The notes below the pieces were generated by a model. That model was not told the DNA's origin. It was given only the letters and a program-made list of their open reading frames with translations, and did no database searches. From the NCBI GenBank assembly GCA_964604875.1, contig CAZSAC010000014.1, positions 1 to 36,065 of the forward strand: a stretch of 36,065 nt of DNA. Direction: 5' to 3'. Shown here in pieces: positions 8,031 to 17,102 of this stretch. Position 1 is the first letter of the stretch. Each line of letters opens with the position of its first letter. The DNA is from JAVVSR01 sp964604875. Its GTDB lineage: Bacteria > Bacillota > Clostridia > Christensenellales > CAG-917. Both the position numbers and the translations under genes were made by a program.

Positions 8031-8639
8031 TTAAGGGTTTTTATTTATACTGTATACGCAACCGCAATAGTTTTGCCTATACAGCCCAAATTTATCCGAG
8101 TAAGAAACCGAGTTTTTGTATCCGTCGCGTTTTTTGAAATCTGAAACAAGATATTTCACTCCATACCCTTTTTCCAACGCAATTCCCAACGTGTTAATAA
8201 CCTCGGCATTTTTCAGCGGACTTATTGTAAGCGTTGTGCCAAAAAAATCAAATCCGTTATTAGACGCCAGTTTTGCCGTTTCCGCAAGTCTAAGTCCCAT
8301 ACAAGCCGAACACCTTGCCCCACCCTCTTTGTCTTGTTCAAGCCCTGAAATTACCGCCTTAAAGGCTTCTTCTTCATAATTGCCTACAATCAAAGGAATA
8401 TCATAGCCGGAAAGCTTTAAATACTTCTTTAGTTCATTTAGCCTCAACAAGTATTCATCCTTGGGTTGAGTGTTAGGATTATAATAAAAAAGGCAAACGT
8501 CAAACTTATCTATAAGTTGTGGTAAAACTCCGCTTGCGCAAGGCGCGCAACAACAATGTAGCAATAATTTTGGCTTAATTCCGTTTGTAGGCAAGTTTGC
8601 CAAAGTATTCAAAAATATGGAATCAAAATTATCTTTCAT
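8031..8639 (-). CDS. queH: Epoxyqueuosine reductase QueH
   Basis: A 202-residue QueH (formerly DUF208), which reduces epoxyqueuosine to queuosine in the last step of tRNA wobble-base queuosine synthesis using an iron-sulfur cluster. It is the unrelated alternative to QueG, common in anaerobes. Motifs: LLHCCCAPCASG near residues 26-37, YYNPNTQP, a mid-protein CSAC motif, TTLTISPLKN and the terminal YCGCVYS. I place the start at 8639, where CTCCT on the plus strand (8645-8649) is an AGGAG ribosome site. An upstream in-frame start at 8684 would lie within the promoter. It forms an operon with the TetR gene. Confidence 0.93.
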   Translation of the reverse strand: MKDNFDSIFLNTLANLPTNGIKPKLLLHCCCAPCASGVLPQLIDKFDVCLFYYNPNTQPKDEYLLRLNELKKYLKLSGYDIPLIVGNYEEEAFKAVISGLEQDKEGGARCSACMGLRLAETAKLASNNGFDFFGTTLTISPLKNAEVINTLGIALEKGYGVKYLVSDFKKRDGYKNSVSYSDKFGLYRQNYCGCVYSINKNP

Positions 8640-8655
8640 ACGTTCTCCTACCTTT

Positions 8656-8684
8656 ATATTACTGCGTGAAAAAAAATTTGTCAA
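8656..8684 (-). promoter_or_regulatory. Promoter of queH-tetR
   Basis: Minus strand TTGACA (8679-8684), 17-bp spacer, TAATAT (8656-8661). It overlaps the 45 bases upstream of the chosen queH start at 8639, supporting that start. No palindrome overlaps it clearly. Confidence 0.7.
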
Positions 8685-8757
8685 ATGTCTAATTTATATT
8701 TTACAAATTAAATTATGTGTATAGAAAAAAATAAACAATAAAATGATAATGTATAAA

Positions 8758-10329
8758 CTATAAGCTTTCAATAACGCGCAAAGCAGTTTTAATTCCGTCT
8801 ACGGCGGATGATGTGATGCCACCGGAATATCCCGAGCCTTCTCCGCAAGGATAAATACCCGAAATATTGCTTTCACACTTATCGTCTCTCAAAATTTTTA
8901 TCGGCGAACTGGTGCGGGTTTCCACCCCCGTAAGAACGCTTTCGGGGTTTGAAAAACCTTTAAGTCTAAAATTTAAAGCGTTGACGCCGAGCTTTAGGCT
9001 TTCGGTGACAAAAGCAGGCAGACACGCCCTTAAATCGGCGCATACCGTCCCCCCTTTGATAGACGGACGAATACTGTCAAATTGTTTTGTTTCACGGTTT
9101 TTTAAAAAATCTCCTACCTTTTGCACAGGCGCCTTATGTGAAGACGAAATCTCATAAGCCAACCTCTCATACTTTCGCTGAAACTCTATTCCGCCCAAAA
9201 CGTTTCCTAAAAAATCATTCGGCGTGACACTAACCAACAATGCCGCGTTTGCGTTCATTCCGTTTCTGGCAAAATAACTCATTCCGTTAGTTACCACGCC
9301 TCCGTCCTCGCTTGATGCGTTGACGACCTCGCCTCCCGGGCACATACAAAAAGTATAAACCGACCTTCCGTTATCCAAATGGCAACTTAATTTGTAATCT
9401 GCTGCAGGCAACGCCGAGTTAAGACAGCCATATTGCGCTTTGTCTATCGCTTGCTGAAAATGTTCTATTCTCACGCCGATTGAAAAGGGTTTGGCGTCAA
9501 TATTGACACCGCAAGCCGCCAGCTTTTCAAACGTATCCCTTGCGCTATGCCCGATTGCCGTAACAGCTGTTTCACAAGGGATTAATTCATTTCGTTTTCC
9601 GCGTGTTTTTACTGCGCATAGTTTTTTGTTTTTAACAATAAAATCACAAACTTCCGTATCGAAAACAATCTGCCCGCCGTGTTCTAAAATATAGTTTCTA
9701 ATACGCTTAACAACCTCTCTTAAATTGTCTGTACCAATATGCGGTTTTGCCAAAATTGCGATATCCTTTGGCGCGCCAAAACGCACGAACTCGCCAATAA
9801 CCACATCGTTTAGGACATTTGAAGTGCCTGTTGTAAGTTTTCCGTCCGAAAAAGTGCCTGCCCCACCTTCCCCGAATTGTATATTCGTACGTGGGTTTAA
9901 TGCGCCCGTTTGCATAAAGCGTTCCACCTCGATTATCCTATCCTCAATGGCGGAACCCCTTTCGATAATTATTGGTTTGATGCCCGCTTCCAAAAGGGTT
10001 AGCGCGGCAAAAAAACCTGCGGGTCCAAAGCCTACAATAACTACGTTTTTATCAGTATTTTTTTTCGGAATATTTAGCAGCGATAATGAATTAATAATAG
10101 GCTTATAAATTTCGATACCCGACAAATTTGACGTCACCCATTTTTCATCAGTCACTTCAACCGCAACCGATACGACATAATAAACGTTAGGTTTACGGCG
10201 CGCGTCAACAGACTTTTTTATGATTGTAATGCGTTTTGGAATTATACCTTCAAGTCGATTTCGGACTTGGCGGGTGAGCTCCTCCTCGGTAAAATCGGGA
10301 GGCAGTTTAATTTCTTTTAATATTATCAT
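8758..10329 (-). CDS. FAD-dependent dehydrogenase, COG2509 family
   Basis: About 523 residues. The N-terminal 85 residues form a small alpha/beta domain found in this family. A Rossmann FAD-binding motif follows (VVIVGFGPAGFFAALTLLEA, ending IIIERG). The middle has GGAGTFSDGKL, and the C-terminus has YPCGEGSGYSGGITSSA, matching the COG2509 flavoprotein family, whose substrate is unknown. It is the last gene of the aro operon, and its 5' end overlaps aroQ. An in-frame TTG at 10335 would also be possible; the ATG at 10329 is preferred. Neither has a clear Shine-Dalgarno, so coupling to aroQ translation is likely. No hairpin terminator was seen downstream. Confidence 0.9.
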   Translation of the reverse strand: MIILKEIKLPPDFTEEELTRQVRNRLEGIIPKRITIIKKSVDARRKPNVYYVVSVAVEVTDEKWVTSNLSGIEIYKPIINSLSLLNIPKKNTDKNVVIVGFGPAGFFAALTLLEAGIKPIIIERGSAIEDRIIEVERFMQTGALNPRTNIQFGEGGAGTFSDGKLTTGTSNVLNDVVIGEFVRFGAPKDIAILAKPHIGTDNLREVVKRIRNYILEHGGQIVFDTEVCDFIVKNKKLCAVKTRGKRNELIPCETAVTAIGHSARDTFEKLAACGVNIDAKPFSIGVRIEHFQQAIDKAQYGCLNSALPAADYKLSCHLDNGRSVYTFCMCPGGEVVNASSEDGGVVTNGMSYFARNGMNANAALLVSVTPNDFLGNVLGGIEFQRKYERLAYEISSSHKAPVQKVGDFLKNRETKQFDSIRPSIKGGTVCADLRACLPAFVTESLKLGVNALNFRLKGFSNPESVLTGVETRTSSPIKILRDDKCESNISGIYPCGEGSGYSGGITSSAVDGIKTALRVIESL

Positions 10330-10747
10330 TTGCAAAAAATTCTATAGCCTTTTTGTAGCCTAAAAAGCCTTCGCCGACGAAAACCTTTTGGGCTATTTCA
10401 GATATATATGAAAACCGCCTGTATTCCTCACGCTTGGAAATATCGGTAAGATGAACCTCTACTGTTGGGATACCAACGGCTTTTAGCGCGTCCAAAATTG
10501 CTAAACTCGTATGCGAAAACGCGCCCGCATTTATAATTATTCCGTCCATTATTTTGTATGAGGAATGTATGGCTTCAATAAGGTCGCCTTCATAGTTTGA
10601 TTGAAATATCTCAACATTGACAGAAAACTCGTTTGCAGCTTCTTTAATATAGTTTTCTAAATCTGCATAAGTTTTGTCGCCATATAATTGAGGTTCTCTT
10701 ATCCCCAACATATTTAAATTAGCTCCGTTCAATACCAGTAAGCGCAC
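10307..10747 (-). CDS. aroQ: Type II 3-dehydroquinate dehydratase
   Basis: A 146-residue type II dehydroquinase converting 3-dehydroquinate to 3-dehydroshikimate in the cytoplasm. Motifs: LLVLNGANLNMLG, REPQLYG (catalytic Tyr), FQSNYEGDLIEAIH, IINAGAFSHTSLAILDAL and VEVHLTDISKREEYR, with the family His residues present. Length matches the family. It starts with GTG at 10747, inside the end of the fusion gene (29-base overlap), with GAGGAG seven bases upstream. It is the dehydratase that the upstream fusion lacks, so the two together cover several steps of the pathway to prephenate. Confidence 0.96.
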   Translation of the reverse strand: MRLLVLNGANLNMLGIREPQLYGDKTYADLENYIKEAANEFSVNVEIFQSNYEGDLIEAIHSSYKIMDGIIINAGAFSHTSLAILDALKAVGIPTVEVHLTDISKREEYRRFSYISEIAQKVFVGEGFLGYKKAIEFFANDNIKRN

Positions 10748-13319
10748 GTTTAATCTCCTCGACTATTTCTTTTGGGGTTTTCTTGAAAATGTGATTTTCA
10801 ACCACTATATCCGCAGCAGCGTCATAAATTTTTGTGCGTTTTGCATATACCCTTTTCGCGGATTCTCTTGTTGCATAGCACGGACGGTTGCTAATTTCTA
10901 TGGTATCGGGATTTGATTTAATATAAACCAAAATTCCGTTCGCGCGAAGTCTGTCTGTATTAATAGATTCCAAAACGGCGCCGCCGCCTGTAGAAATCAC
11001 AACATCACTGCGTAATGACGCCTCTAAAATGGCTTCTTTTTCATAGCGTCGGAAACCTTCTTCCATTTCCTCGTCGAAAATTTGCAAGATACTTTTTCCT
11101 GTTCTGGCAACGATAATTTCGTCGATATCAAAAACCTCGCAGTTATAAATTATACCCAATTCTTTTCCGACGGTAGTTTTCCCGCAACCACCCATACCTA
11201 TTAAAACAATGTTTTGGAGTTTCGGCACATATTCAGTATATATACCGTCGATGACGCTATCGGAAATTTTTTCGTTTAAGAAAAGCTCCGCTCCTGCTTT
11301 TGCTTGCGCTATGAGCATCAGTAATCCATTGTACGTTTTAATTTTTCGCGCTCTTGCGTTGATTAAAAGTTTGGTTCTAAACGGATTATAAATGACGTCG
11401 ATGACACACTCCGGGTCGGTAAATATATCTAAGTCAATCGGGCAAGCGTCTAAATCCGGCCACATTCCTATCGGAGTGGCATTTACGATTATATCTGCGT
11501 CAGAAATATTTTTTAGTTTTTTCGCAACAGGCAAATCCTCTCTTGCAATCGAGATAACTTCTCCTGCGTTCATATCTTCTAATACGCATTTGACCGTCAT
11601 CGCCGTGCCGTGCTGACCAAGAACTACTATCTTCTTTTTTGCTACTTCTATTTTGTTTTTTGTTATAAGATACTTAAATCCAAAGTAATCGGTATTATAA
11701 CCCTTTAACGAGTCGTTAATACGCAATATAGTGTTTACCGCGCCCGTGCGCCTTGCCAGGTCGTCAAGCTGTTGAACCATATTCGCCGCCATACTTTTAT
11801 ACGGAACGGTAACGTTCAACGCGTCAAATTGTCTTTCGTCCAAGAATGTCTTAAAGTCTTCCTCTTTTATTTCCTTGTATTCATAGGTATAGTGCCCAAA
11901 ATACTTGTGAATTTCTGAAGAAATACTGTGTTGCAGGTTTTTTCCAACCAAATATACCCTTTCACAACGTTCCTTTCGTCCAACACTTTTTTGACTGTTT
12001 CTGCTCATCTCGAAAATTGCGTTATATATGTTCTCAATATGCTCCCTCAAAATCCCCGACGCATGAGAGGAAACCCTGTCTAAAACGTATTGCTCTCGCT
12101 TTTCGTCAAAGACATTCATATCTTTTTCACGCTTCAGCACGCCCACTTTTCGTGTTAAGTTTTGACGCTCTACCAATAAATTTGCAATTTTATCGTCAAC
12201 TCTATCAACTTCGCTTCGTATAGCTGTGACGGTGTTTTCGGGTTCAATAAATTTTCCTTCGCACATCAAATCCAAAATTGCCATGGCAACTGCGCTTTCA
12301 ATACAAGGTACGGCTCGGGGAACGATGGTAACATCGTGTCTGCCTTCAATTTTGATTTTATCGTTTTTTTGAGTTTTTAGGTTTACGGTATCTTGTTCTA
12401 TCGTAATGGAAGACGTTGGCTTAACAGCAACCCTCAGCAAAAGAGGCATACCGTTAGATAATCCTCCGTTAATACCACCATTATTATTGGTTTTTGTAAG
12501 AATTTTATCATCAACCATATAAAAGCTATCGTTGACTTCACTCCCACGGCTGGAGCCAAATTCAAAGCCTCTGCCAAAGTCGACGCCCTTAACTGCCGGC
12601 ACGGAAAACAACGCCGCCGATATGCGACTTTCCAAACTACGGAAAAATGGTTCTCCAACCCCTACGGGAAGATTTAAGCTCACGCATTCGATTATACCGC
12701 CAAGAGAATCGCCTGCAGCTTGCGCGGCGTCGATTTCTTCCAGCATCTCCATTTCACCCTCCCCGCCTAAAAGGGGAAGCAAGCCGTAAATTGGATAATC
12801 GGGTGTTTTTGATAAGTTATCTTTAAAACTTTTGGATTTTACCCGTCCGAGTTGGCTGATATAAGCAAAAATTTCTATGCCGCGCGCTTTTAGAATTTGC
12901 ATAGCGATACCGCCTGCCACGCAAAGCGGCGCAGTCATACGTCCGCTAAAGATACCCCCGCCTTCCATCGCTTTTCCATATTTAATATGCGACACGTAAT
13001 CAGCGTGCGACGGACGAGGAAGCGCGTCGAATTTGTCATAATCTTTGGGACGAATGTTTTGATTTTTGATTATGGCTTTAATTTCTTCTCCGGTGGTAAC
13101 CCCGTTAACTAATCCCCTTTCAAACTCTACGATATCATTTTCAAGTCTGGGGGTAGAGCCGACGTTTCCGCGGCTGCTGCGCCGATATATAAAGCGTTGG
13201 AGCGCAACTTCGTCAATGAACACGCCTGAAGGCAATCCGCTTATGGTTACGCCTACCGCTTCACTATGAGCAGACCCGAATAACGTAACCTTAAATTGAT
13301 TACCAAATGTCATTGACAT
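10719..13319 (-). CDS. aroC/aroE/aroK: Four-enzyme fusion: chorismate synthase, chorismate mutase, shikimate dehydrogenase, shikimate kinase
   Basis: An 866-residue multifunctional enzyme. Chorismate synthase spans 1-360, with the two catalytic His (H18 in SAHSEA, H105 in RPSHADY) and GRHDVTIVPRAVPCIE. AroQ-type chorismate mutase spans 363-443, with the equivalents of the E. coli active-site residues R11, R28, K39, D48, R51, E52 and Q88 at R368, R385, K396, D405, R408, E409 and Q443. Shikimate dehydrogenase spans 454-700 (K508 in NVTVPYK, D544 in NTD, NATPIGM). Its NADP loop, GQHGTAMT, departs from the usual GxGGxxR form. Shikimate kinase spans 703-866 (Walker A GMGGCGKT at 708-715, DIDE, FRRYE, GGG, R812). 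The start has AAGGAGGT eight bases before ATG. No linker looks decayed, so all four domains are probably active. Confidence 0.96.
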   Translation of the reverse strand: MSMTFGNQFKVTLFGSAHSEAVGVTISGLPSGVFIDEVALQRFIYRRSSRGNVGSTPRLENDIVEFERGLVNGVTTGEEIKAIIKNQNIRPKDYDKFDALPRPSHADYVSHIKYGKAMEGGGIFSGRMTAPLCVAGGIAMQILKARGIEIFAYISQLGRVKSKSFKDNLSKTPDYPIYGLLPLLGGEGEMEMLEEIDAAQAAGDSLGGIIECVSLNLPVGVGEPFFRSLESRISAALFSVPAVKGVDFGRGFEFGSSRGSEVNDSFYMVDDKILTKTNNNGGINGGLSNGMPLLLRVAVKPTSSITIEQDTVNLKTQKNDKIKIEGRHDVTIVPRAVPCIESAVAMAILDLMCEGKFIEPENTVTAIRSEVDRVDDKIANLLVERQNLTRKVGVLKREKDMNVFDEKREQYVLDRVSSHASGILREHIENIYNAIFEMSRNSQKSVGRKERCERVYLVGKNLQHSISSEIHKYFGHYTYEYKEIKEEDFKTFLDERQFDALNVTVPYKSMAANMVQQLDDLARRTGAVNTILRINDSLKGYNTDYFGFKYLITKNKIEVAKKKIVVLGQHGTAMTVKCVLEDMNAGEVISIAREDLPVAKKLKNISDADIIVNATPIGMWPDLDACPIDLDIFTDPECVIDVIYNPFRTKLLINARARKIKTYNGLLMLIAQAKAGAELFLNEKISDSVIDGIYTEYVPKLQNIVLIGMGGCGKTTVGKELGIIYNCEVFDIDEIIVARTGKSILQIFDEEMEEGFRRYEKEAILEASLRSDVVISTGGGAVLESINTDRLRANGILVYIKSNPDTIEISNRPCYATRESAKRVYAKRTKIYDAAADIVVENHIFKKTPKEIVEEIKRALTGIERS

Positions 13320-13354
13320 TGGGAATTACCTCCTTGACCATTTACTAAAACTAA

Positions 13355-13383
13355 ATTATATCATTATCTTTCAAATTATTCAA
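13355..13383 (-). promoter_or_regulatory. Promoter of the aro operon
   Basis: Minus strand TTGAAT (13378-13383), 17-bp spacer, TATAAT (13355-13360). It lies 35 bases before the start codon at 13319. AAGGAGGT at 13328-13335 (minus strand) is the ribosome site. No attenuator or T-box is visible in the short leader. Confidence 0.7.
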
Positions 13384-13411
13384 CTATTTTATATCTGCCT
13401 AAACTTAGAAA

Positions 13412-13444
13412 AATGCTCCGATTTTATAAAATAATCGGAGCATT
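13412..13444 (-). terminator. Intrinsic terminator of the ABC exporter operon
   Basis: A 12-bp perfect stem (AATGCTCCGATT with AATCGGAGCATT) and a 9-base loop. On the minus strand it ends in a T-run (TTTTTCT) just after the stop of the 13449 gene. Confidence 0.8.
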
Positions 13445-13448
13445 ACTA

Positions 13449-15368
13449 CTACATAAGTTCAAACTTTCCCGTATACAGTTTATAGTATCTTCCTTTTTGT
13501 TTCAGCAATTCCGCGTGGTTGCCACGCTCAATAATCTTGCCGTAATCCAATACCATAATTGCGTCTGCATTTTTAACTGTAGACAATCTATGCGCGATAA
13601 CAAACACCGTTCTGCCGCTCATAAGTTTTTCCATTCCCTGAATAATGAGCCCCTCTGTTCGGGTATCAATCGATGAGGTAGCCTCGTCCAAAATCAAGAC
13701 GGGCGCATTGGCAACTGCCGCCCGAGCAATCGACAAAAGCTGTCTTTGCCCTTGAGATAAGTTCTCTCCGTCGTCGGTGATTATTGTGTCATAGCCGTCT
13801 TTTAAGTGAGAAATAAAATAGTCTGCGTTAGCCAGCTTTGCCGCCTCAACAACTTCCTCGTCGGATGCGTTAAGCCTGCCATAGCGGATATTTTCCTTGA
13901 TTGAACCTGTAAATAAGTGAGTATCTTGCAATACAATCGCCAAGGATTTTCTCAACGCATTTTTATCTATTTCACGTATATCAATTCCGTCGTAGGTTAT
14001 AGAACCGCCCTTTATATCGTAAAAACGGTTGATTAAGTTGGTGATTGTGGTTTTACCTGCGCCCGTTGCGCCAACAAATGCAATGCGCTGACCGGGCTTT
14101 GCATACAGGCTTACGTCGTGAAGAACCTCCTCCCCCTCAACGTATGAAAATACAACGTTATTAAAGCGTATGTCGCCTTTCAGCAATACATAGTTCACCT
14201 CAGAGCCGTTTTCACGTTTCCACGCCCAAATACCCGTCCTTTCCGAAACCTCCGTAACATTGCCGTTTTTATCTTCTTGCGCATTGACAAGCGTAATCTT
14301 TCCGTCGTTTTCTTCTTCCTTCTCGTCCAACACCTCATAAATTCGTTGCGCGCCTGCAAGAGCAACCGCAATAGAATTTATCTGCATTGCAACCTGCGAT
14401 ATAGGCTGAGCAAAATTTCTGCAGTATTGCGCAAAAGCTATTATGGTGCCTAGCGTAATACCTGCTATTCCACCAATTGCCATTGCGCAACCCGCTACCG
14501 CCACGGAAACATATAGAACATACCCTAAATTTCCCATAATTGGCATAAGCGTGTTGGCGTATTTGTTCGCCTTTGTGGATACGAAAGCAAGCTCGTCGTT
14601 AACCTTATCAAAGCCGTCAACGGTTTCCGCCTCGTGATTAAATACTTTGATAACCTTTTGTCCGTTTATCATTTCTTCAATATATCCGTTTACATCGCCA
14701 ATAACTGTTTGTTGTTTGGCAAAATATTTTGCGCTTCCGCCGCCGATTTTTTTGGTCACCAAAAGCATAATAACCAACATCCCGACAGCAAGTATAGTAA
14801 GCTGCCAACTGAGGATAAGCATAGCGCAAAAAACGCCGACAATGGTTATCGCGCTGCTTAACAGCTGCAATAGGCTTTGCGACAGCAACATCAAAATAGT
14901 ATCTACGTCGTTGGTATAATGGCTCATAACCTCGCCGTGAAGGTGCGTATCGAAATATTTGATAGGCAGACGTTCCATCTTCTTAAACATATCGTCACGG
15001 TAACGTTTCATTGTACCGTATCCCACAGAAATCATAAGTCTGTTGGTTACGTAAGTCGCCACCACGCCCAAAAAATATATCACGCCCATAATAAACAACG
15101 CGGATATAAATGCGCTAAGGTCGGGATTTGATTGCCCTATATAAGGCACAATATAATCGTCTAGCGCAATTTTAATAAAGTATGTGCCCGCTATACTCGC
15201 CGCCGACGACATCACAAGCCCTAAGATGGCGATAATAAAATGCCATTTATAATGTATCATTACGTCTTTGAGTAATCTTGAGAAGGTTGCCTTGTAGTTT
15301 CCGACGGCAGGACGCTGCATAGCCATTGGCGCGCCAGCCTTTCTAGGAGCGTTATTACGTTTAGACAT
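13449..15368 (-). CDS. ABC exporter subunit with catalytic NBD (BmrD/TM288-like)
   Basis: A 639-residue half-transporter: a cytoplasmic N-terminal extension, six TM helices (about 40-330) and a C-terminal nucleotide-binding domain. Walker A is GATGAGKT, Walker B is VLILDEATSS with the catalytic Glu, the H-loop is VIAHRLS, and the signature is LSQGQ instead of LSGGQ. An unusual insert of about 45 residues (NAQEDKNGNVTEVSERTG region) sits between the membrane domain and the NBD. It starts one base into the stop of the partner gene (TAATG overlap), so the two are coupled. Together with the partner it forms a heterodimeric exporter of the LmrCD/BmrCD type, probably for hydrophobic drugs, with the MarR regulator upstream. 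Substrate unknown. Confidence 0.93.
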   Translation of the reverse strand: MSKRNNAPRKAGAPMAMQRPAVGNYKATFSRLLKDVMIHYKWHFIIAILGLVMSSAASIAGTYFIKIALDDYIVPYIGQSNPDLSAFISALFIMGVIYFLGVVATYVTNRLMISVGYGTMKRYRDDMFKKMERLPIKYFDTHLHGEVMSHYTNDVDTILMLLSQSLLQLLSSAITIVGVFCAMLILSWQLTILAVGMLVIMLLVTKKIGGGSAKYFAKQQTVIGDVNGYIEEMINGQKVIKVFNHEAETVDGFDKVNDELAFVSTKANKYANTLMPIMGNLGYVLYVSVAVAGCAMAIGGIAGITLGTIIAFAQYCRNFAQPISQVAMQINSIAVALAGAQRIYEVLDEKEEENDGKITLVNAQEDKNGNVTEVSERTGIWAWKRENGSEVNYVLLKGDIRFNNVVFSYVEGEEVLHDVSLYAKPGQRIAFVGATGAGKTTITNLINRFYDIKGGSITYDGIDIREIDKNALRKSLAIVLQDTHLFTGSIKENIRYGRLNASDEEVVEAAKLANADYFISHLKDGYDTIITDDGENLSQGQRQLLSIARAAVANAPVLILDEATSSIDTRTEGLIIQGMEKLMSGRTVFVIAHRLSTVKNADAIMVLDYGKIIERGNHAELLKQKGRYYKLYTGKFELM

Positions 15369-17095
15369 TATTCAATCGCCCCCTTCATTTGCTCGTTGTA
15401 AACCTCGGTATAAATCTCATTGTGGTCATACAATTCCTCGTGACTGCCTACTGCAACAATCTTTCCGTCGTTGATTATCAAAATTCTATCCGCGTCTTTT
15501 AAAGAAATCAATCTTTGCGCAATGATAATTTTAGTCGTACTCGGAAAATCGTTGTTGATTGCTTCCATAATATCGGCGTTGGTTTTAACGTCAACAGCGC
15601 TTGTGCTGTCGTCAAAAATCAAAATTTTAGGTTTTTTTAGCAATGCGCGCGCGATACATAGTCTTTGTTTTTGCCCGCCCGATACGTTGCTTCCGCCTTG
15701 TCCAAGCTCGGTTGCAAACCCGCCTTCAAAACCGTCTATAAAGCCTTTTGCCACCGCTTGAGCTGCCGCTTGCTGTATCTGTTCAAAATCGGCGTCTTCA
15801 TCGCCCCACTTTAAATTGTCCTGTATTGTGCCCGAAAACAGCATATTTTTTTGCAATACCATTGAAATGTTATCACGCAAAGTTTTAATATCATAATCCC
15901 TCACGTCAATTCCGCCAATGGTAATTTTCCCCGAAGTAACGTCATATAAACGTGGAATTAGTTGCACCAAAGAAGATTTACCCGAGCCTGTCCCTCCCAA
16001 CACTCCTAACGTTTCACCGGGTTTAACCGTCAAATTTATATCGCTTAACACCGTATTAGCTTCGTCACCGGTATAACTAAAGCTTACGTTAGAAAACTCA
16101 ATGGTGCTGTCAGTCATAGCCGTAATTGCATTATCCACATTTTTGATATCGCTTTCTTCTGACAACACGTCAACGATACGCTCGGCTGCCGCGCGTGACA
16201 TTATTATTTGCCCTGCGTTCATTCCAACCATAACAAAGCTTATAAATATTTGCATAACATAGCCTAAAAAGCTCATAAAACCGCCCTTAGACATTGTACC
16301 TAATATGATTTGGTTTCCGCCAAGCCAGCTGATGCTTATCATTGCCGCATATATCATCAGCATAAACATCGGCATACCTAGAACTACAATCTTTTCCGCG
16401 CGTAAAGCAACGTCGAAAACTTCTTGACTGGCATCGTCCATTTTCTTTATTTCATAGCCTTCTCGAACATAGGATTTTACTGTCCGAATATTTGTCAAGT
16501 TTTCCTGAGTTGTCAAATTGAGCGCGTCGTATTTTTTGAACATACGCTTGAATATCGGAAACGCCTTTGAAATTATGATAATAAGAAATACCGCTAAAAA
16601 CGGCAACAAGCAAAGGAATATACTTGCCAGCTTACCATTTATCTTTGCGGCAAAAATGGTTGAGCAAATAAGCATTAAGGGCGCGCGTACCATAACTCGG
16701 ATACTTGTTTGAAAAGCATTTTGAACATTGGTAACGTCAGTCGTCATACGAGTGATTAATGACGACGTGGAAAACTTGTCAATGTTGGAAAATGAAAAAT
16801 TTTGTATATTGGAAAACATATTACGGCGCATATTTTTGGCAAAACCTACGCCTGCTATTGCGCACTCTCTTCCGGATAACGCGCCAAAAACCAACGCCAA
16901 AAAAGACATTCCAAGAAGTACCGCGCCTATCTTTATCGTATACGGCAAATCTCCCTTTTCAACGCCGTTATCAATCAGTAAAGCCATCGTAAATGGTATC
17001 ATTACTTCAAGCAGAACTTCTAATGATACCAAAATAGGAGACAAAATCGCATTAGTCTTATATTCTCCTACGTTTGATAATATTTTTTTTAACAT
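15368..17095 (-). CDS. ABC exporter subunit with degenerate NBD (BmrC/TM287-like)
   Basis: A 575-residue half-transporter with six TM helices and an NBD. Walker A is GGTGSGKSS and the signature is a canonical VSGGQ. The Walker B ends in FDDSTSA, with Asp in place of the catalytic Glu, and the H-loop His is Gln (IIAQRLIS). With the partner's LSQGQ signature this produces one degenerate and one catalytic ATP site, the known arrangement of heterodimeric exporters such as TM287/288. It starts seven bases after the MarR gene and ends overlapping the partner start. The role is probably efflux of small hydrophobic compounds. Confidence 0.93.
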   Translation of the reverse strand: MLKKILSNVGEYKTNAILSPILVSLEVLLEVMIPFTMALLIDNGVEKGDLPYTIKIGAVLLGMSFLALVFGALSGRECAIAGVGFAKNMRRNMFSNIQNFSFSNIDKFSTSSLITRMTTDVTNVQNAFQTSIRVMVRAPLMLICSTIFAAKINGKLASIFLCLLPFLAVFLIIIISKAFPIFKRMFKKYDALNLTTQENLTNIRTVKSYVREGYEIKKMDDASQEVFDVALRAEKIVVLGMPMFMLMIYAAMISISWLGGNQIILGTMSKGGFMSFLGYVMQIFISFVMVGMNAGQIIMSRAAAERIVDVLSEESDIKNVDNAITAMTDSTIEFSNVSFSYTGDEANTVLSDINLTVKPGETLGVLGGTGSGKSSLVQLIPRLYDVTSGKITIGGIDVRDYDIKTLRDNISMVLQKNMLFSGTIQDNLKWGDEDADFEQIQQAAAQAVAKGFIDGFEGGFATELGQGGSNVSGGQKQRLCIARALLKKPKILIFDDSTSAVDVKTNADIMEAINNDFPSTTKIIIAQRLISLKDADRILIINDGKIVAVGSHEELYDHNEIYTEVYNEQMKGAIE

Positions 17096-17102
17096 AACAC
17101 TC

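Noticed and set aside
8640..8684. Longer queH start at 8684
   Set aside because: That stretch contains the promoter; AGGAG lies just upstream of 8639.
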